Translations under genes and position numbers: made by a program
Shown here: in pieces, positions 45,037 to 54,533 of the stretch
Numbering within the stretch: the first letter of the stretch is position 1
How the letters are laid out: each line of letters opens with the position of its first letter
Assembly (NCBI GenBank): GCA_029959605.1
Contig: JASCOC010000001.1
Coordinates: 124,001 to 188,000, forward strand
Source: Lysobacteraceae bacterium PS02340
GTDB taxonomy: Bacteria > Pseudomonadota > Gammaproteobacteria > Xanthomonadales > Xanthomonadaceae
Reading direction: 5' to 3'
Length of the DNA stretch: 64,000 nucleotides
Notes under the pieces: generated by a model
Seen by the model: the letters and a program-made list of their open reading frames with translations, nothing else
Database searches by the model: none
What the model was told of the DNA's origin: nothing

Positions 45037-48000
45037 ATGAAGCGCATGCTGATCAACGCGACGCAGGCAGAAGAACTGCGCGTCGCCATCGTTGATGGCC
45101 AGTCCCTGTACGACATCGATATCGAACAGCCGTCCAGGGAGCAGAAGAAGTCCAACATCTACAAGGGCCGGATCACCCGCATCGAGCCCTCCCTCGAAGC
45201 CGCGTTCGTCGAATACGGTGCCGCCCGCCACGGCTTCCTGCCGCTGAAGGAAGTCTCTCGCGACTACTTCCAGGCCGGCGCGGACCCGAACAAGGGTGCG
45301 ATCAAGGAACTCCTGCGCGAAGGCCAGGAAGTCGTCGTCCAGGTCGACAAGGAAGAGCGCGGCAATAAGGGCGCCGCCCTGACCACGTTCATCTCGCTGG
45401 CCGGCCGGTACATGGTGCTGATGCCCAACTCGCCGACCGCCGGTGGCGTGTCGCGCCGGATCGAGGGTGAGGACCGCGCCGAGCTGAAGAAGGCGATGGA
45501 CGCCCTCGACATCCCGGACGAGATGGGCGTGATCATCCGCACTGCCGGTGTCGGCCGTGACGCCGAAGAGCTGCAGTGGGACCTCGACTACCTGCTGAGC
45601 ATCTGGCGCGCGATCGCCGAAGCCGCGCTGAGCAAGCCGTCGCCGTTCCTGATCTACCAGGAATCGCGCCTGATCACCCGCGCGCTGCGTGACTACATGC
45701 GCGCCGATATTGCCGAGATCCTCGTCGATACGCCGGAGATGTACGCCGAGGCGAAGGAATTCGTCGAGCAGGTGATGCCGCACAACCTGCGCAAGCTCAA
45801 GCACTACACCGACGATGTGCCGCTGTTCAACCGCTACCAGATCGAGTCGCAGATCGAGAGCGCCTACGAGCGCACCGTCCGTCTGCCGTCCGGCGGCGCG
45901 CTGGTGATCGACCAGACCGAAGCCCTGACCGCGATCGACGTGAACTCGGCCCGCGCGACCAAGGGCGGCGACATCGAGGAAACCGCGTTCAACACCAACC
46001 TGGAAGCGGCCGAGGAAGTGGCCCGCCAGCTGCGCCTGCGCGATCTGGGCGGCCTGGTGGTCATCGACTTCATCGACATGTCGTCGAACAAGCACCAGCG
46101 CGACGTCGAGAACAAGCTGCAGAACGCGCTCAAGTACGACCGCGCCCGCGTGCAGCAGAACAAGATCTCGAAGTTCGGCCTGCTCGAAATGAGCCGTCAG
46201 CGCCTGCGCGCGTCGCTCGGCGAGTCGAGCCAGATCGTCTGCCCGCGCTGCGAAGGCCACGGCCGCATGCGCAGCATCGAGTCGCTGTCGCTGTCGATCA
46301 TCCGCGTCGCCGAAGAGCATGCGATGAAGGACAACACCGGACAGGTGCTGGTGCAGGCCCCGGTCGAAATCGCGAACTACCTGCTCAACGAGAAGCGCAG
46401 CGCGCTCGAGGAGATCGAGAAGCGCCACGACGCGCCGATCATCATCGTCGCCGACGAGCAGCTGCACACGCCGCACTACGAGGTCTCGCGCATCCGCGAG
46501 AACGAGCTCGGCGAGGAAACCGCGCGCCCGAGCTATCAGCGCGGCACGCCGCGTCGCGTCGCGACGATCGCGCTGAGCAAGAACAACCTCAACGTGCCGC
46601 CGCCGGCCGTCACCAACGTGCGTCCGACGCAGCCTGCGCCGATCCGCGAGCCGAAGCCGGAAGCCGTTGCGCCCGCACCGGCGCCCGTGCCGCAGCCGGC
46701 ACCTGCGCCCGCTGCACCGGTCGCCACCGGTGGCGTCATGGGCTGGCTCAGGACGCTGTTCGCACCGCCTGCGCCGGCCAAGCCGGCCGCGCCCGCGCAG
46801 ACCGAGCGCGCGCCGCGTACCGATGGCGGCCCGCGCGGCGAGAACCGCGGCGATCGCAACGATCGCGGTCGTAATGGCCAGCGCCGCGACCGTCGCGGTG
46901 GCCGTCAGGGTCAGGGCGGATCGAACCCGTCGCCGACCACGAACGAGACGAAGCAGGCGGCGCCCGCGCAGCCGCCCCGCGACGACGCGCAGCGTGAAGC
47001 GCGTCGTGAGCCGGCGGCCGTCGCCGACGCCGGCGCGCGCAAGGAACGTCAGCAGGAACGTCGCCAGCGCCAGAAGCAGCGTGGCCCGCGCCAGAAGACA
47101 GAAGGCGACGTGACCGAGGCCCAGGCGGCGATGGCAGTCGCCGCGCCGGTCGCGGCCGCATCGATCGAAGCGCCCCGCCCCGCCCAGCCCGACATCGAGC
47201 AGGCCGCGCCGGCAACGACGACCGACAGCGCGCCCGCTACCGTCGCCACGCACGCGGCACCGCGTTCTGAAACCGCGCCGGTGCAGACCGACACGGATTC
47301 GGACGACAGCAACGACAACAGTGCGTCCGATGCCGATGGCAACGTCGAGGCCGGCGACGATGACGGCAGCAACGGCCGTCGCCGTCGCGGTCGTCGTGGT
47401 GGCCGTCGCCGTCGTCGCGGCAAGGCCGGTGACGGCTCGGCCGGCGACGAGACCGCACTGGACAGCGATGACGCGGGCGACGACGACACCGCCGTGGCCA
47501 CCGGTCACGGCCAGCCCGAGTTCGATTTCGACGACCTGCCCGCGCCTGCGGCGCAGCCGGCGCGCGAACCGCGCGCATTCGAGCAGCAGGACGCGCGGCC
47601 GGCCGTCGCAGCGGCTGCGGTCGCCGCGGGTGCAGTTGTGCAGGCGAACGAGCCGGCAGCGCCGGTTCTCGACGCGCCTGCGCCCGCGCAGCCGGTCGAG
47701 ACCTGGACCGCGGCGCCGGCATTGGTCGACGTCGACGTCGCGCAGAGCCCGGTCGAACGCGCTTCGCCCGTCGCCGAGGCCCCCGTTTCGCTGCCGGAAG
47801 CCGAATCGCCGGTCGTCGCAGACGTGACGCCGGCGCAGGACATCGCGCCTGCCGAGATCGCCGCGGACGACGTCGCGAATGCGGCCCGCCCGGTGGCGCC
47901 GGTCGAAACGACGCGCAGCTTCGATCCTGCGCCGCAGGCCGAGCCGAGCGTCAGCGCCGACGCATCGGCTGCTGTGGCACCGCAGTTCGACGCCACACCG

Positions 48001-48315
48001 GCGATCGATGAGGCCAGCGCACCGGCACAGGTCGACGAGGCCCCGGCCGCGCCGCGTGCACCGGTGACCCAGGGCCTGTTCGACGCGCCCGCACACGCCG
48101 CCGCGCAGCCCGACGAGACGTCGTCCTTCGAGCCCGAGACGACCGGCGTTGCGCCGGGCGACGCGGCGCTGACGGATGACGAGATCGCAACGCCTGCCGA
48201 GCCTGCGTTCGCAGACGCAGCGTCGGCGGAGTCAGACGACGCAGACAGCGACGATGAGCCCGAGTCGGACTACCGCACCGATCCACGCCTGCGGTCGCGT
48301 CCGAACGACGCCTGA
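45037..48315 (+). CDS. rne: Ribonuclease E
   Basis: The endoribonuclease that starts most mRNA decay and processes rRNA and tRNA. The 1092-residue product has an S1 domain (about 37-125), a 5'-sensor/RNase H region, the catalytic Asp pair at D301 (TAIDVNS) and D344 (VVIDFID), and the Zn-link C402-PR-C405 (CPRCEGHG). Beyond residue 510 it is a disordered scaffold, with Pro/Ala-rich and Arg-rich blocks such as [19 protein letters not shown] near 768-786, and acidic Ala-rich tail repeats. The ATG at 45037 starts [13 protein letters not shown] as in the family. A long open frame on the opposite strand is a GC-bias shadow. Confidence 0.97.
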   Translation: MKRMLINATQAEELRVAIVDGQSLYDIDIEQPSREQKKSNIYKGRITRIEPSLEAAFVEYGAARHGFLPLKEVSRDYFQAGADPNKGAIKELLREGQEVVVQVDKEERGNKGAALTTFISLAGRYMVLMPNSPTAGGVSRRIEGEDRAELKKAMDALDIPDEMGVIIRTAGVGRDAEELQWDLDYLLSIWRAIAEAALSKPSPFLIYQESRLITRALRDYMRADIAEILVDTPEMYAEAKEFVEQVMPHNLRKLKHYTDDVPLFNRYQIESQIESAYERTVRLPSGGALVIDQTEALTAIDVNSARATKGGDIEETAFNTNLEAAEEVARQLRLRDLGGLVVIDFIDMSSNKHQRDVENKLQNALKYDRARVQQNKISKFGLLEMSRQRLRASLGESSQIVCPRCEGHGRMRSIESLSLSIIRVAEEHAMKDNTGQVLVQAPVEIANYLLNEKRSALEEIEKRHDAPIIIVADEQLHTPHYEVSRIRENELGEETARPSYQRGTPRRVATIALSKNNLNVPPPAVTNVRPTQPAPIREPKPEAVAPAPAPVPQPAPAPAAPVATGGVMGWLRTLFAPPAPAKPAAPAQTERAPRTDGGPRGENRGDRNDRGRNGQRRDRRGGRQGQGGSNPSPTTNETKQAAPAQPPRDDAQREARREPAAVADAGARKERQQERRQRQKQRGPRQKTEGDVTEAQAAMAVAAPVAAASIEAPRPAQPDIEQAAPATTTDSAPATVATHAAPRSETAPVQTDTDSDDSNDNSASDADGNVEAGDDDGSNGRRRRGRRGGRRRRRGKAGDGSAGDETALDSDDAGDDDTAVATGHGQPEFDFDDLPAPAAQPAREPRAFEQQDARPAVAAAAVAAGAVVQANEPAAPVLDAPAPAQPVETWTAAPALVDVDVAQSPVERASPVAEAPVSLPEAESPVVADVTPAQDIAPAEIAADDVANAARPVAPVETTRSFDPAPQAEPSVSADASAAVAPQFDATPAIDEASAPAQVDEAPAAPRAPVTQGLFDAPAHAAAQPDETSSFEPETTGVAPGDAALTDDEIATPAEPAFADAASAESDDADSDDEPESDYRTDPRLRSRPNDA

Positions 48316-48339
48316 GTCATTCCAACGCGTATGACCACG

Positions 48340-48367
48340 AAAAACCCCGGCTTCGGCCGGGGTTTTT
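48340..48367. terminator. Bidirectional terminator between rne and the response regulator
   Basis: A perfect 12-base-pair stem (AAAAACCCCGGC with GCCGGGGTTTTT) around a TTCG tetraloop. T tracts follow on both strands, so it can stop rne from the left and the regulator gene from the right. Confidence 0.9.
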
Positions 48368-48426
48368 GCTTGGAGAGCGATGTCCTGGTCGCGGATGCAG
48401 ACAACGGTGTCGCAAGCGGTCCCGCG

Positions 48427-49074
48427 TCAGATCGCGAGCTCCACCGGCGCGATGCGGTACTGGCTCGCCAGGCGCGCAAGCGCGATCGAGTCCTGGATCT
48501 GCAGCTTCTCGAACAACCGCGACTTGTGTGTGTTGACCGTCTTGGCGCTGAGGCTCAGACGTCGCGCGATGTCTTCCTGGCGCAGCCCCTGCAGCAGCAG
48601 CATCGCCACTTCCATCTCGCGCGGCGACAACGCATCGAACGGCGTCTCGTTGCCGCCGATGCCCGACAGCGCCAGATTCTGCGCGATGTTGCTGGCGAGA
48701 TACCGCCGCCCACGTGCGACGTCACGCACCGCGCGCACGAGCTCCGCGGCATCGCCGCCCTTGCCCACGTACCCGGATGCACCGGCTTCGATCATCCGGC
48801 GCGGCATCGGCCCGTCCTCGAGGATCGACACCACGATCACCCGCGTTTCCGGCTGTCCACGCACCACGCGTTCGGTCACTTCGAGCCCGCTGACGCCCGG
48901 CAGATGCAGATCACACAGCACGATGTCCGGCTTGAGCCTGCGGATCAACGGCAACGCTTCCTCGCCGCTCTCGGCCTCGCCGACCACTTCGATGTCCGCC
49001 TCGCTCGACAGGATCATGCGCAGGCCCGTGCGGACGAGCGCATGGTCGTCGACCATGAACACGCGAATCGTCAT
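48427..49074 (-). CDS. Response regulator, NarL/FixJ type (GacA/UvrY-like)
   Basis: A 215-residue DNA-binding regulator. The receiver domain has the acidic pocket D9-D10, phospho-acceptor D55 in LCDLHLPG, and Lys in GYVGKGGDA near 105. The LuxR-type HTH is at about 148-195 (LSPREMEVAMLLLQGLRQED, TVNTHKSRLFEKL). Sequence pattern is closest by eye to GacA/UvrY, which control CsrA-antagonist small RNAs, but uvrC is not next to it and no sensor kinase is in the window, so the assignment is tentative. Confidence 0.88.
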   Translation of the reverse strand: MTIRVFMVDDHALVRTGLRMILSSEADIEVVGEAESGEEALPLIRRLKPDIVLCDLHLPGVSGLEVTERVVRGQPETRVIVVSILEDGPMPRRMIEAGASGYVGKGGDAAELVRAVRDVARGRRYLASNIAQNLALSGIGGNETPFDALSPREMEVAMLLLQGLRQEDIARRLSLSAKTVNTHKSRLFEKLQIQDSIALARLASQYRIAPVELAI

Positions 49075-49163
49075 CCCTGTCTCTCCATTCCCGTACCACC
49101 CCGGCGTCCGAGGCTACGCTGCGCGTGAGATGAATCGCAAGTCGGGAAATGCTGACTGCGTGG

Positions 49164-49757
49164 TCAGCCCGCCGCCTGCACAGGCGTCATCGCCAGACGG
49201 ATGTCGTCGACCATCGTGTCGACGGGCTGGTCGTACTGGAATGCGAGGCGCAAACGGCCATCGGGACCTATGAGGTAGTTCACCATCGTGTGATCCATCG
49301 CGTACGACGAACTCGTCGGCACTTCGCGATAGGTCACGCGGAACGACTGCGCAGCGAGTCGCGTCTGCATGTCGTCGCCGCGCAGCGCGACGATGTCGCC
49401 ACCGAATGCGCCGACGTACTGCGCGAGGATTTCGCCGGTGTCGCGCTTCGGGTCGACGGTGACGAACACGATCTGCAACTGCTCGCCGTCCGCACCCAGC
49501 GCGCGGCGGATCTGCGAGGCCTTCAGCAGGCTGGTCGGACAGACTTCGGGGCAGTGCGTGTAGCCGAACGACAGCAGCACGTAGCGCCCGCGGAAATCGC
49601 CGAGACCGCGCGGCTGGCCCTGCGTGTCCTCGAGATCGAGGCTGCGGCCGTAGGACACGCCCCTCAGATCGGTGCCCGTGTACGGCCCGGCCGGCGGCGC
49701 GCTGCAGCTTGCGAGCAGCATCGTGGAGACGGCGATGGCGGCGAGACGAAGAAGCAC
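49164..49757 (-). CDS. SCO1/SenC-family copper chaperone lipoprotein
   Basis: A 197-residue thioredoxin-fold protein. The GTG start at 49757 gives a signal peptide with lipobox LASC18. The copper site is C69-x3-C73 in GYTHCPEVCPTSL with H156 in AMDHTMVNYL. SCO proteins deliver copper to the CuA centre of cytochrome oxidase subunit II; no oxidase genes lie nearby. The gene stands alone between the regulator and the aminotransferase. Confidence 0.93.
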   Translation of the reverse strand: MLLRLAAIAVSTMLLASCSAPPAGPYTGTDLRGVSYGRSLDLEDTQGQPRGLGDFRGRYVLLSFGYTHCPEVCPTSLLKASQIRRALGADGEQLQIVFVTVDPKRDTGEILAQYVGAFGGDIVALRGDDMQTRLAAQSFRVTYREVPTSSSYAMDHTMVNYLIGPDGRLRLAFQYDQPVDTMVDDIRLAMTPVQAAG

Positions 49758-49856
49758 GGTCGGCAGTCGGTCGATGGCACGGCGCGGAATGCGCAGAACC
49801 CAAGTCTAGCGACGCATCGCTGAAGGTCCGCCGCGACCGAACGTCGCAGCGTGCGC

Positions 49857-51002
49857 TCAGAGCTTTTGCAGGCGCTCGATCGCCGCGTCCAGCGTTGCGT
49901 CGTTCTTGGCGAAACACAGCCGCGCGAGGCGCTGACCGGCCGGCGGCGCCGCATAGAACGGCGACAGCGGAATCGCGGCGACGCCCTTCTCGACCGTCAG
50001 CCAGCGACAGAATTCGGCGTCGTCGAGATCGCTGACCGCCGAATAGTCGACCAGCTGGAAATAGCCGCCCGGCACCGGCAGGCACTTGAGGCGTGTAGTG
50101 GCAAGCTGCGCGGCGAAGGCGTCGCGCTTGGCCTGATAGAACGCGCCGAGCTGCTCGTAGTGTGCCGGTTCCTCGCGCAGCATCTCCGCGAACGCGTGCT
50201 GCGCCGGCGCGAAGGTGCAGAACACGTTGTACTGGTGCACCTTGCGGAACTCCGCGCTCAGCGCGGGCGGCGCGATGCAGTAGCCGAGCTTCCAGCCGGT
50301 GCAGTGGTAGGTCTTGCCGAAGCTCGACACGACGAAGGCGCGTTCGCGCAGCTCCGGCCAGCGCAGCGCGGATTCGTGGCGCGCGCCGTCGAACACGATG
50401 TGCTCGTAGACCTCGTCCGACAGCAGATAGATGCCGGTGCCCTGCAGCAGCTCGGCGATCGCCTGCATGTCGGCCGCGCCGAACATCGCGCCGGACGGGT
50501 TGTGCGGGCTGTTGACGATCAGCATCCGCGTTTTCGGTGTGACCGCGTCGCGCACGCGCTGCCAGTCGGGCGCGAACGTCGCCGGATCGAGCGGCACGTG
50601 CACCGCCACCGCGCCGGCCAGTTCGATCGCCGGCTCGTAGCTGTCGTAGGCGGGGTCGAGGACGATGACCTCCTCGCCTGCGCGCACGACGGCGTGGATC
50701 GCGTTGAAGAGGGCTTCGGTGGCGCCGCTGGTCACGGTGATCTCCGCATCGGCATCGGGCAGATGTCCGTACACGCGTTCGGTCTTCTCCGCGATCGCCT
50801 GCCGCAGCGGCGGGATCCCCGTCATCGGCGCATACTGGTTGTGGCCGGCGCGCATGGCCGCGGCGAGCGCATCGACTAGGCGCTGCGGCACGTCGAAATC
50901 GGGAAACCCCTGCCCGAGGTTGACCGCGCCGTGTTCGGCCGCAAGCTGGGACATCACGGTGAAGATCGTGGTGCCGACCTTGGGAAGCTTGGTCCGGATC
51001 AT
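49857..51002 (-). CDS. Methionine aminotransferase (YbdL-like, class I/II)
   Basis: A 381-residue PLP enzyme. Family marks are QYAPMTGIPPLRQAIAEK, the SPHNPSG loop near 165-171, LSDEVYEH, the PLP lysine K230 in SSFGKTYHC, and the C-terminal Arg in QRLARLCFAKND. YbdL of E. coli (386 residues) transaminates methionine and aromatic 2-oxo acids and can act in the methionine salvage pathway. The start is ATG 51002; the frame extends to a GTG at 51056 without added homology. Divergent from the DUF3293 gene. Confidence 0.9.
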   Translation of the reverse strand: MIRTKLPKVGTTIFTVMSQLAAEHGAVNLGQGFPDFDVPQRLVDALAAAMRAGHNQYAPMTGIPPLRQAIAEKTERVYGHLPDADAEITVTSGATEALFNAIHAVVRAGEEVIVLDPAYDSYEPAIELAGAVAVHVPLDPATFAPDWQRVRDAVTPKTRMLIVNSPHNPSGAMFGAADMQAIAELLQGTGIYLLSDEVYEHIVFDGARHESALRWPELRERAFVVSSFGKTYHCTGWKLGYCIAPPALSAEFRKVHQYNVFCTFAPAQHAFAEMLREEPAHYEQLGAFYQAKRDAFAAQLATTRLKCLPVPGGYFQLVDYSAVSDLDDAEFCRWLTVEKGVAAIPLSPFYAAPPAGQRLARLCFAKNDATLDAAIERLQKL

Positions 51003-51073
51003 CGCCTGTATGCCGTTGGGGATCTGAGGGGCCACGAGTGTACGGACGCGGACCACGGGGATAAACCGCCGCC

Positions 51074-51556
51074 ATGAACAACCAGCATCCCATCGACGAC
51101 ACCCGCCTGGTCACGCTGCTGCACGCCTATCTGGATGCCCGTTACCGCTGGCAGCACCGCGACGACTGGCACGACATCGTCATCGGGCTGCCCACGCCGG
51201 GCCTGGATCTGCGTTATCCCGATGCGGCCGGCTTCGGTCTCGTGTCGGCATGGAATCCGATGTCGGTCGCACGCCCGCCCGCCGAGAACCGGCGCTCGGA
51301 CAGGGCGCTCGAAGCGGAACTGACCGCACTCGGCCTGCCGCACATGCCCGCCTTCGCCAGCGCCGCCGACCGCAGCTGGCGCGAGCCGAGCTGGATCGTG
51401 CTCGGCATGGAGGTCGGCGCATTCGATGCGCTCGCGCAGCGCTACGACCAGCTGGGCACGTTGTGGTGGTCGCGCGAGACCCCCGTGCGTTTGCGCATGT
51501 ACGCCGAACGCCCCGCCGGACTCGAAGGCGACCAGCACGTCGACTGGCTGCGCTGA
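51074..51556 (+). CDS. DUF3293 domain protein
   Basis: A 160-residue cytoplasmic protein of unknown function. The family pattern is visible: VSAWNPMSVARPPAENRRSD near 57-76, WREPSWIVLG near 101-110, and a C-terminal QRYDQLGTLWW. No catalytic residues are evident. It lies before ccmA with about 72 bases between, in which a TACGAT box (51574-51579) could be a ccm promoter element. Confidence 0.82.
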   Translation: MNNQHPIDDTRLVTLLHAYLDARYRWQHRDDWHDIVIGLPTPGLDLRYPDAAGFGLVSAWNPMSVARPPAENRRSDRALEAELTALGLPHMPAFASAADRSWREPSWIVLGMEVGAFDALAQRYDQLGTLWWSRETPVRLRMYAERPAGLEGDQHVDWLR

Positions 51557-51628
51557 CGCAAACCGCATCGCTGCGGATACGATGGCCGCGCGACCGACCC
51601 GGTCGCGCCGTGGGCCTATCGCCGCCGC

Positions 51629-52270
51629 ATGTCCGAGTCCGCCTCCGTCCCGCCGCTGCTCGCCGCATGCGGTCTGTGCTTCACGCGCGACGCGCGACCG
51701 GTGTTCGGACCGCTGGATTTCGACGTCGCCGCCGGTGAAGCCCTGCTCGTGCAGGGTGGCAACGGTGCGGGCAAGACGACGCTGCTGCGGGTGCTGGCCG
51801 GTCTGCTCGAAGCCGATGGCGGCACGGTCGAAGTCGGCGGCGCGCCGGTGGCCCGCGCGATGCGCGCCGGCACGATGGCGTATCTCGGGCATCTGCCCGG
51901 CCTGAAGGCCGATCTCGACGCGATCGAGAACCTCGACTTCCTCGCCCGTCTGCAGGGCTGCCGCGCGAGCCAGACCGCCGAGCGCGCGCTCGCCCTGGTC
52001 GGACTGGCCGCGCATGCGCATCTGATGGTGCGGCAGATGTCGGCCGGGCAGAAGAAGCGGCTCTCGCTGGCGCGGCTGTGGATGTCGCCGTCGCCGTTGT
52101 GGCTGCTCGACGAGCCCTACGCCAACCTCGACCTGCAGGGCATCGAACTGGTCAACCGGATGGTCCGCGCGCAGCTCGAAGACGGCGGCGCAGCGCTGGT
52201 GACCACGCACGGCGCCTACGCCGCGCCGCCGGTACGCACCCGCGAACTGCTGCTGGGCGCCACTGCATGA
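51629..52270 (+). CDS. ccmA: Heme ABC exporter ATP-binding protein CcmA
   Basis: The ATPase of the CcmABCD complex, which releases holo-CcmE from CcmC for heme delivery to apocytochromes. The 213-residue protein has Walker [10 protein letters not shown] at 43-51, signature [14 protein letters not shown], and Walker [13 protein letters not shown]. Short, as usual for CcmA (207 in E. coli). First gene of the ccm operon; its stop overlaps the ccmB ATG. Confidence 0.97.
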   Translation: MSESASVPPLLAACGLCFTRDARPVFGPLDFDVAAGEALLVQGGNGAGKTTLLRVLAGLLEADGGTVEVGGAPVARAMRAGTMAYLGHLPGLKADLDAIENLDFLARLQGCRASQTAERALALVGLAAHAHLMVRQMSAGQKKRLSLARLWMSPSPLWLLDEPYANLDLQGIELVNRMVRAQLEDGGAALVTTHGAYAAPPVRTRELLLGATA

Positions 52271-52953
52271 GCGCGACACCCACCCTGCCCGGCAGCGCGG
52301 CCGCGCTGATCGCCCGCGACCTGCGCCTGCTGTGGCGGCGGCGCGGCGATGCTCTGCAGCCGGCGCTGTTCGCGTTGCTGGTCGTGGTTCTGTTCGCACT
52401 GGCGCTGGGCAACGAACCCGCGACGCTGCGCGCCGTGGCACCCGGCGTGCTGTGGGTCGCGGCGGTGCTCGCAGGCCTGCTCGCGCTCGACACCCTGTTC
52501 CGCGGCGATGCCGAGGACGGCTCGCTCGAACAGTGGATGCTCAGCCCCGTGCCGCTGGCCTGGCTGGTGCTGGTACGCACCGCGGTGCACTGGGCGACGA
52601 CGACGCTGCCGCTGCTGGTCGCAACGCCCTTGCTGGCCGAACTGCTGGGCCTGCCGCGCGCGCAGTTGCCGGTGCTGCTGGCCGGTCTCGCGCTGGGCAC
52701 GCCGCTGCTGAGCCTGCTGGGCGCGGTGGTCGCCGCGCTGACCATCGGCATGCGCCGTTCCGGTATCCTGCTGGCACTGCTTGCCCTGCCCCTGTACGTT
52801 CCGGTGCTGGTGTTCGGTGCCGGCAGCGTCGCGATCGCGGCGCAGGGGCATGATCCATCCGGCGGGCTGTTGCTGCTCGCCGCGGGCCTTGCCGCCGCGC
52901 TCGTGCTGGCACCCGTCGCTGCGGCGACCGCCATCCGCATCGCACTCAATTGA
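52267..52953 (+). CDS. ccmB: Heme exporter protein CcmB
   Basis: A 228-residue, six-helix inner-membrane subunit of CcmABCD. It starts at ATG 52267 overlapping the ccmA TGA (ATGA). The family pattern near the N-terminus ([19 protein letters not shown]) and the helix-rich Leu/Ala body support the call. Confidence 0.95.
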   Translation: MSATPTLPGSAAALIARDLRLLWRRRGDALQPALFALLVVVLFALALGNEPATLRAVAPGVLWVAAVLAGLLALDTLFRGDAEDGSLEQWMLSPVPLAWLVLVRTAVHWATTTLPLLVATPLLAELLGLPRAQLPVLLAGLALGTPLLSLLGAVVAALTIGMRRSGILLALLALPLYVPVLVFGAGSVAIAAQGHDPSGGLLLLAAGLAAALVLAPVAAATAIRIALN

Positions 52954-53083
52954 CCGGCCCCGCGACGGGTCTGGAGGGTCCCGTCGCCGACGTGCAATCC
53001 GTCCCGCAACGCCGCGCCACGCCCGCGACCGCATGCCCGCCATGCGCGCTCCGAGACCGCAAGCCAGCGACCCGCACGCCTAC

Positions 53084-53842
53084 ATGAATCCTGTCCTGCT
53101 CTGGTTCCATCAACTCGGCTCGCCCTCCACCTTCGACCGCTTCGCGCGGCGCTGGGCGCCGTGGGGCTTCGGCCTCGGCTTGGCGACGATGGCGGTCGGT
53201 CTGTACGGCGCGCTGTACGTGGTGCCGTCCGATTACCAGCAGGGCGACAGCTTCCGCATCCTCTACATCCACGTACCGAGCGCCTGGATGAGCCTGGCCG
53301 TGTTCGCGGCCATGGCGATCTACGCCGCGATCGCACTCGTGTGGCGGATCAAGCTCTGCGAGATCCTCGCGATGGCCTGCGCGCCGATCGGCGCCGCGTT
53401 CACCGTGATCACGCTCGCCACCGGTTCGATCTGGGGCCGGCCGATGTGGGGCACCTGGTGGGACTGGGACCCGCGCCTGACCACCGAGCTGATCCTGCTG
53501 TTCCTGTATCTGGGCGTGATCGGCCTGTACGGCGCGATCGAGGACAAGCGCACCGCCGCGCGCGCGGCCGGACTGCTGGCGATCGTCGGCGTCGTGCTGC
53601 TGCCGGTGATCCGCTATTCGGTGGTGTGGTGGGATTCGCTGCACCAGGGCCAGACGATCCGCGTATTCGGCGAGTCGAGCATCGACGGCAGCATGCTGTG
53701 GCCGCTGCTGTGGATGGTGGTCGGCACCAAGTTCTGGTTCGTCGGCTCGCTGCTGGCGCGCGCGCGCGCCGACAACCTGCGCCGCGAAGCCGGCAAGGAC
53801 TGGGTGCGGGCGCTGGCCGCGCCGACCGGAGATCGCGCATGA
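53084..53842 (+). CDS. ccmC: Heme handling protein CcmC
   Basis: Loads heme onto CcmE in the periplasm. The 252-residue membrane protein has six helices and the tryptophan-rich WWD motif [17 protein letters not shown] at about 115-131, flanked by conserved His residues in HVPSAW and in the SLHQGQTI region. The ATG at 53084 ([12 protein letters not shown]) fits the family start; in-frame ATGs at 53033 and 53042 would add 17 or 14 residues, and none has a clear ribosome binding site. The gap from ccmB is 130 bases, the longest in the operon. Confidence 0.95.
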   Translation: MNPVLLWFHQLGSPSTFDRFARRWAPWGFGLGLATMAVGLYGALYVVPSDYQQGDSFRILYIHVPSAWMSLAVFAAMAIYAAIALVWRIKLCEILAMACAPIGAAFTVITLATGSIWGRPMWGTWWDWDPRLTTELILLFLYLGVIGLYGAIEDKRTAARAAGLLAIVGVVLLPVIRYSVVWWDSLHQGQTIRVFGESSIDGSMLWPLLWMVVGTKFWFVGSLLARARADNLRREAGKDWVRALAAPTGDRA

Positions 53843-54018
53843 CCTACATCGAATACGTCGTGGCCGCCTACGCGGTGTTCGCCGCCGTGCTGGCCTGGGA
53901 TTTCGTCGCGCCACGCATCCGCACCGCGCAGCTGCTGCGCGCGGTGCGCCTGCTGGCATCGCGCCGGGCTGCGGCGACGACGGTCGCCGCGGACGACACC
54001 GCCGAGCTGACCCGATGA
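53839..54018 (+). CDS. ccmD: Heme exporter protein CcmD
   Basis: A 59-residue one-helix protein ([20 protein letters not shown], helix about 5-24) with a basic tail, overlapping ccmC (ATGA) and ccmE. CcmD helps release holo-CcmE from the ABC complex. It lies in the right place and size; sequence is poorly conserved in the family. Confidence 0.9.
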   Translation: MTYIEYVVAAYAVFAAVLAWDFVAPRIRTAQLLRAVRLLASRRAAATTVAADDTAELTR

Positions 54019-54497
54019 ATCCGGTCCGCCGCCGCCGTCTGCTGTTCGTCGTCGCGATCGTTGCGGCCAGCGCGCTGTCGATGACGCTGATCGCGTTCGC
54101 CCTGCAGCGCAACGTCTCCTATCTGTACACGCCGCACGAAGTGCTGGGCGGGATCGCGGGCGCCGCGGTGTCGTCGGGTGAGGCGCGGTTCCGCCTCGGC
54201 GGCATGGTCGCCGGCGGTTCGTTCTCGCGCGCGCAAGGCTCCATGGAAGCGCGCTTCCGCGTGACCGACGGCGATGCCGAACTGCCGGTGCGCTACACCG
54301 GCCTGTTGCCCGATCTGTTCCGCGAACACCAGGCGGTGATCGCGACCGGGCGCATGGACGGCGACACCTTCGTCGCCGAGCAGGTGCTCGCGCGCCACGA
54401 CGAGACCTACGTGCCGAAGGAGGTCGCCGACAAGATGGGCCTCGCGCACGACAAGCACGGCATCGTGACGCCGGCCGACGCGGACGCCACGCAGTGA
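54015..54497 (+). CDS. ccmE: Periplasmic heme chaperone CcmE
   Basis: A 160-residue N-terminally anchored beta-barrel protein that carries heme covalently. The heme-binding H128 is in [12 protein letters not shown] with Y132 four residues on, matching H130/Y134 of E. coli. The N-terminal helix is at about 9-30. It overlaps ccmD by four bases. Confidence 0.97.
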   Translation: MNPVRRRRLLFVVAIVAASALSMTLIAFALQRNVSYLYTPHEVLGGIAGAAVSSGEARFRLGGMVAGGSFSRAQGSMEARFRVTDGDAELPVRYTGLLPDLFREHQAVIATGRMDGDTFVAEQVLARHDETYVPKEVADKMGLAHDKHGIVTPADADATQ

Positions 54498-54533
54498 TCG
54501 AAGGGGTGCGTGTCGCAGATACCGGAGTCGCCG

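Noticed and set aside
44767..48096. A 1109-codon open frame antisense to rne, with similar long antisense frames over glnD (7051-9750) and the lapB region (20407-23157)
   Set aside because: High-GC codon bias opens the opposite strand. The products are Arg/Gly/Asp-rich without domains, and the sense genes are firmly identified.
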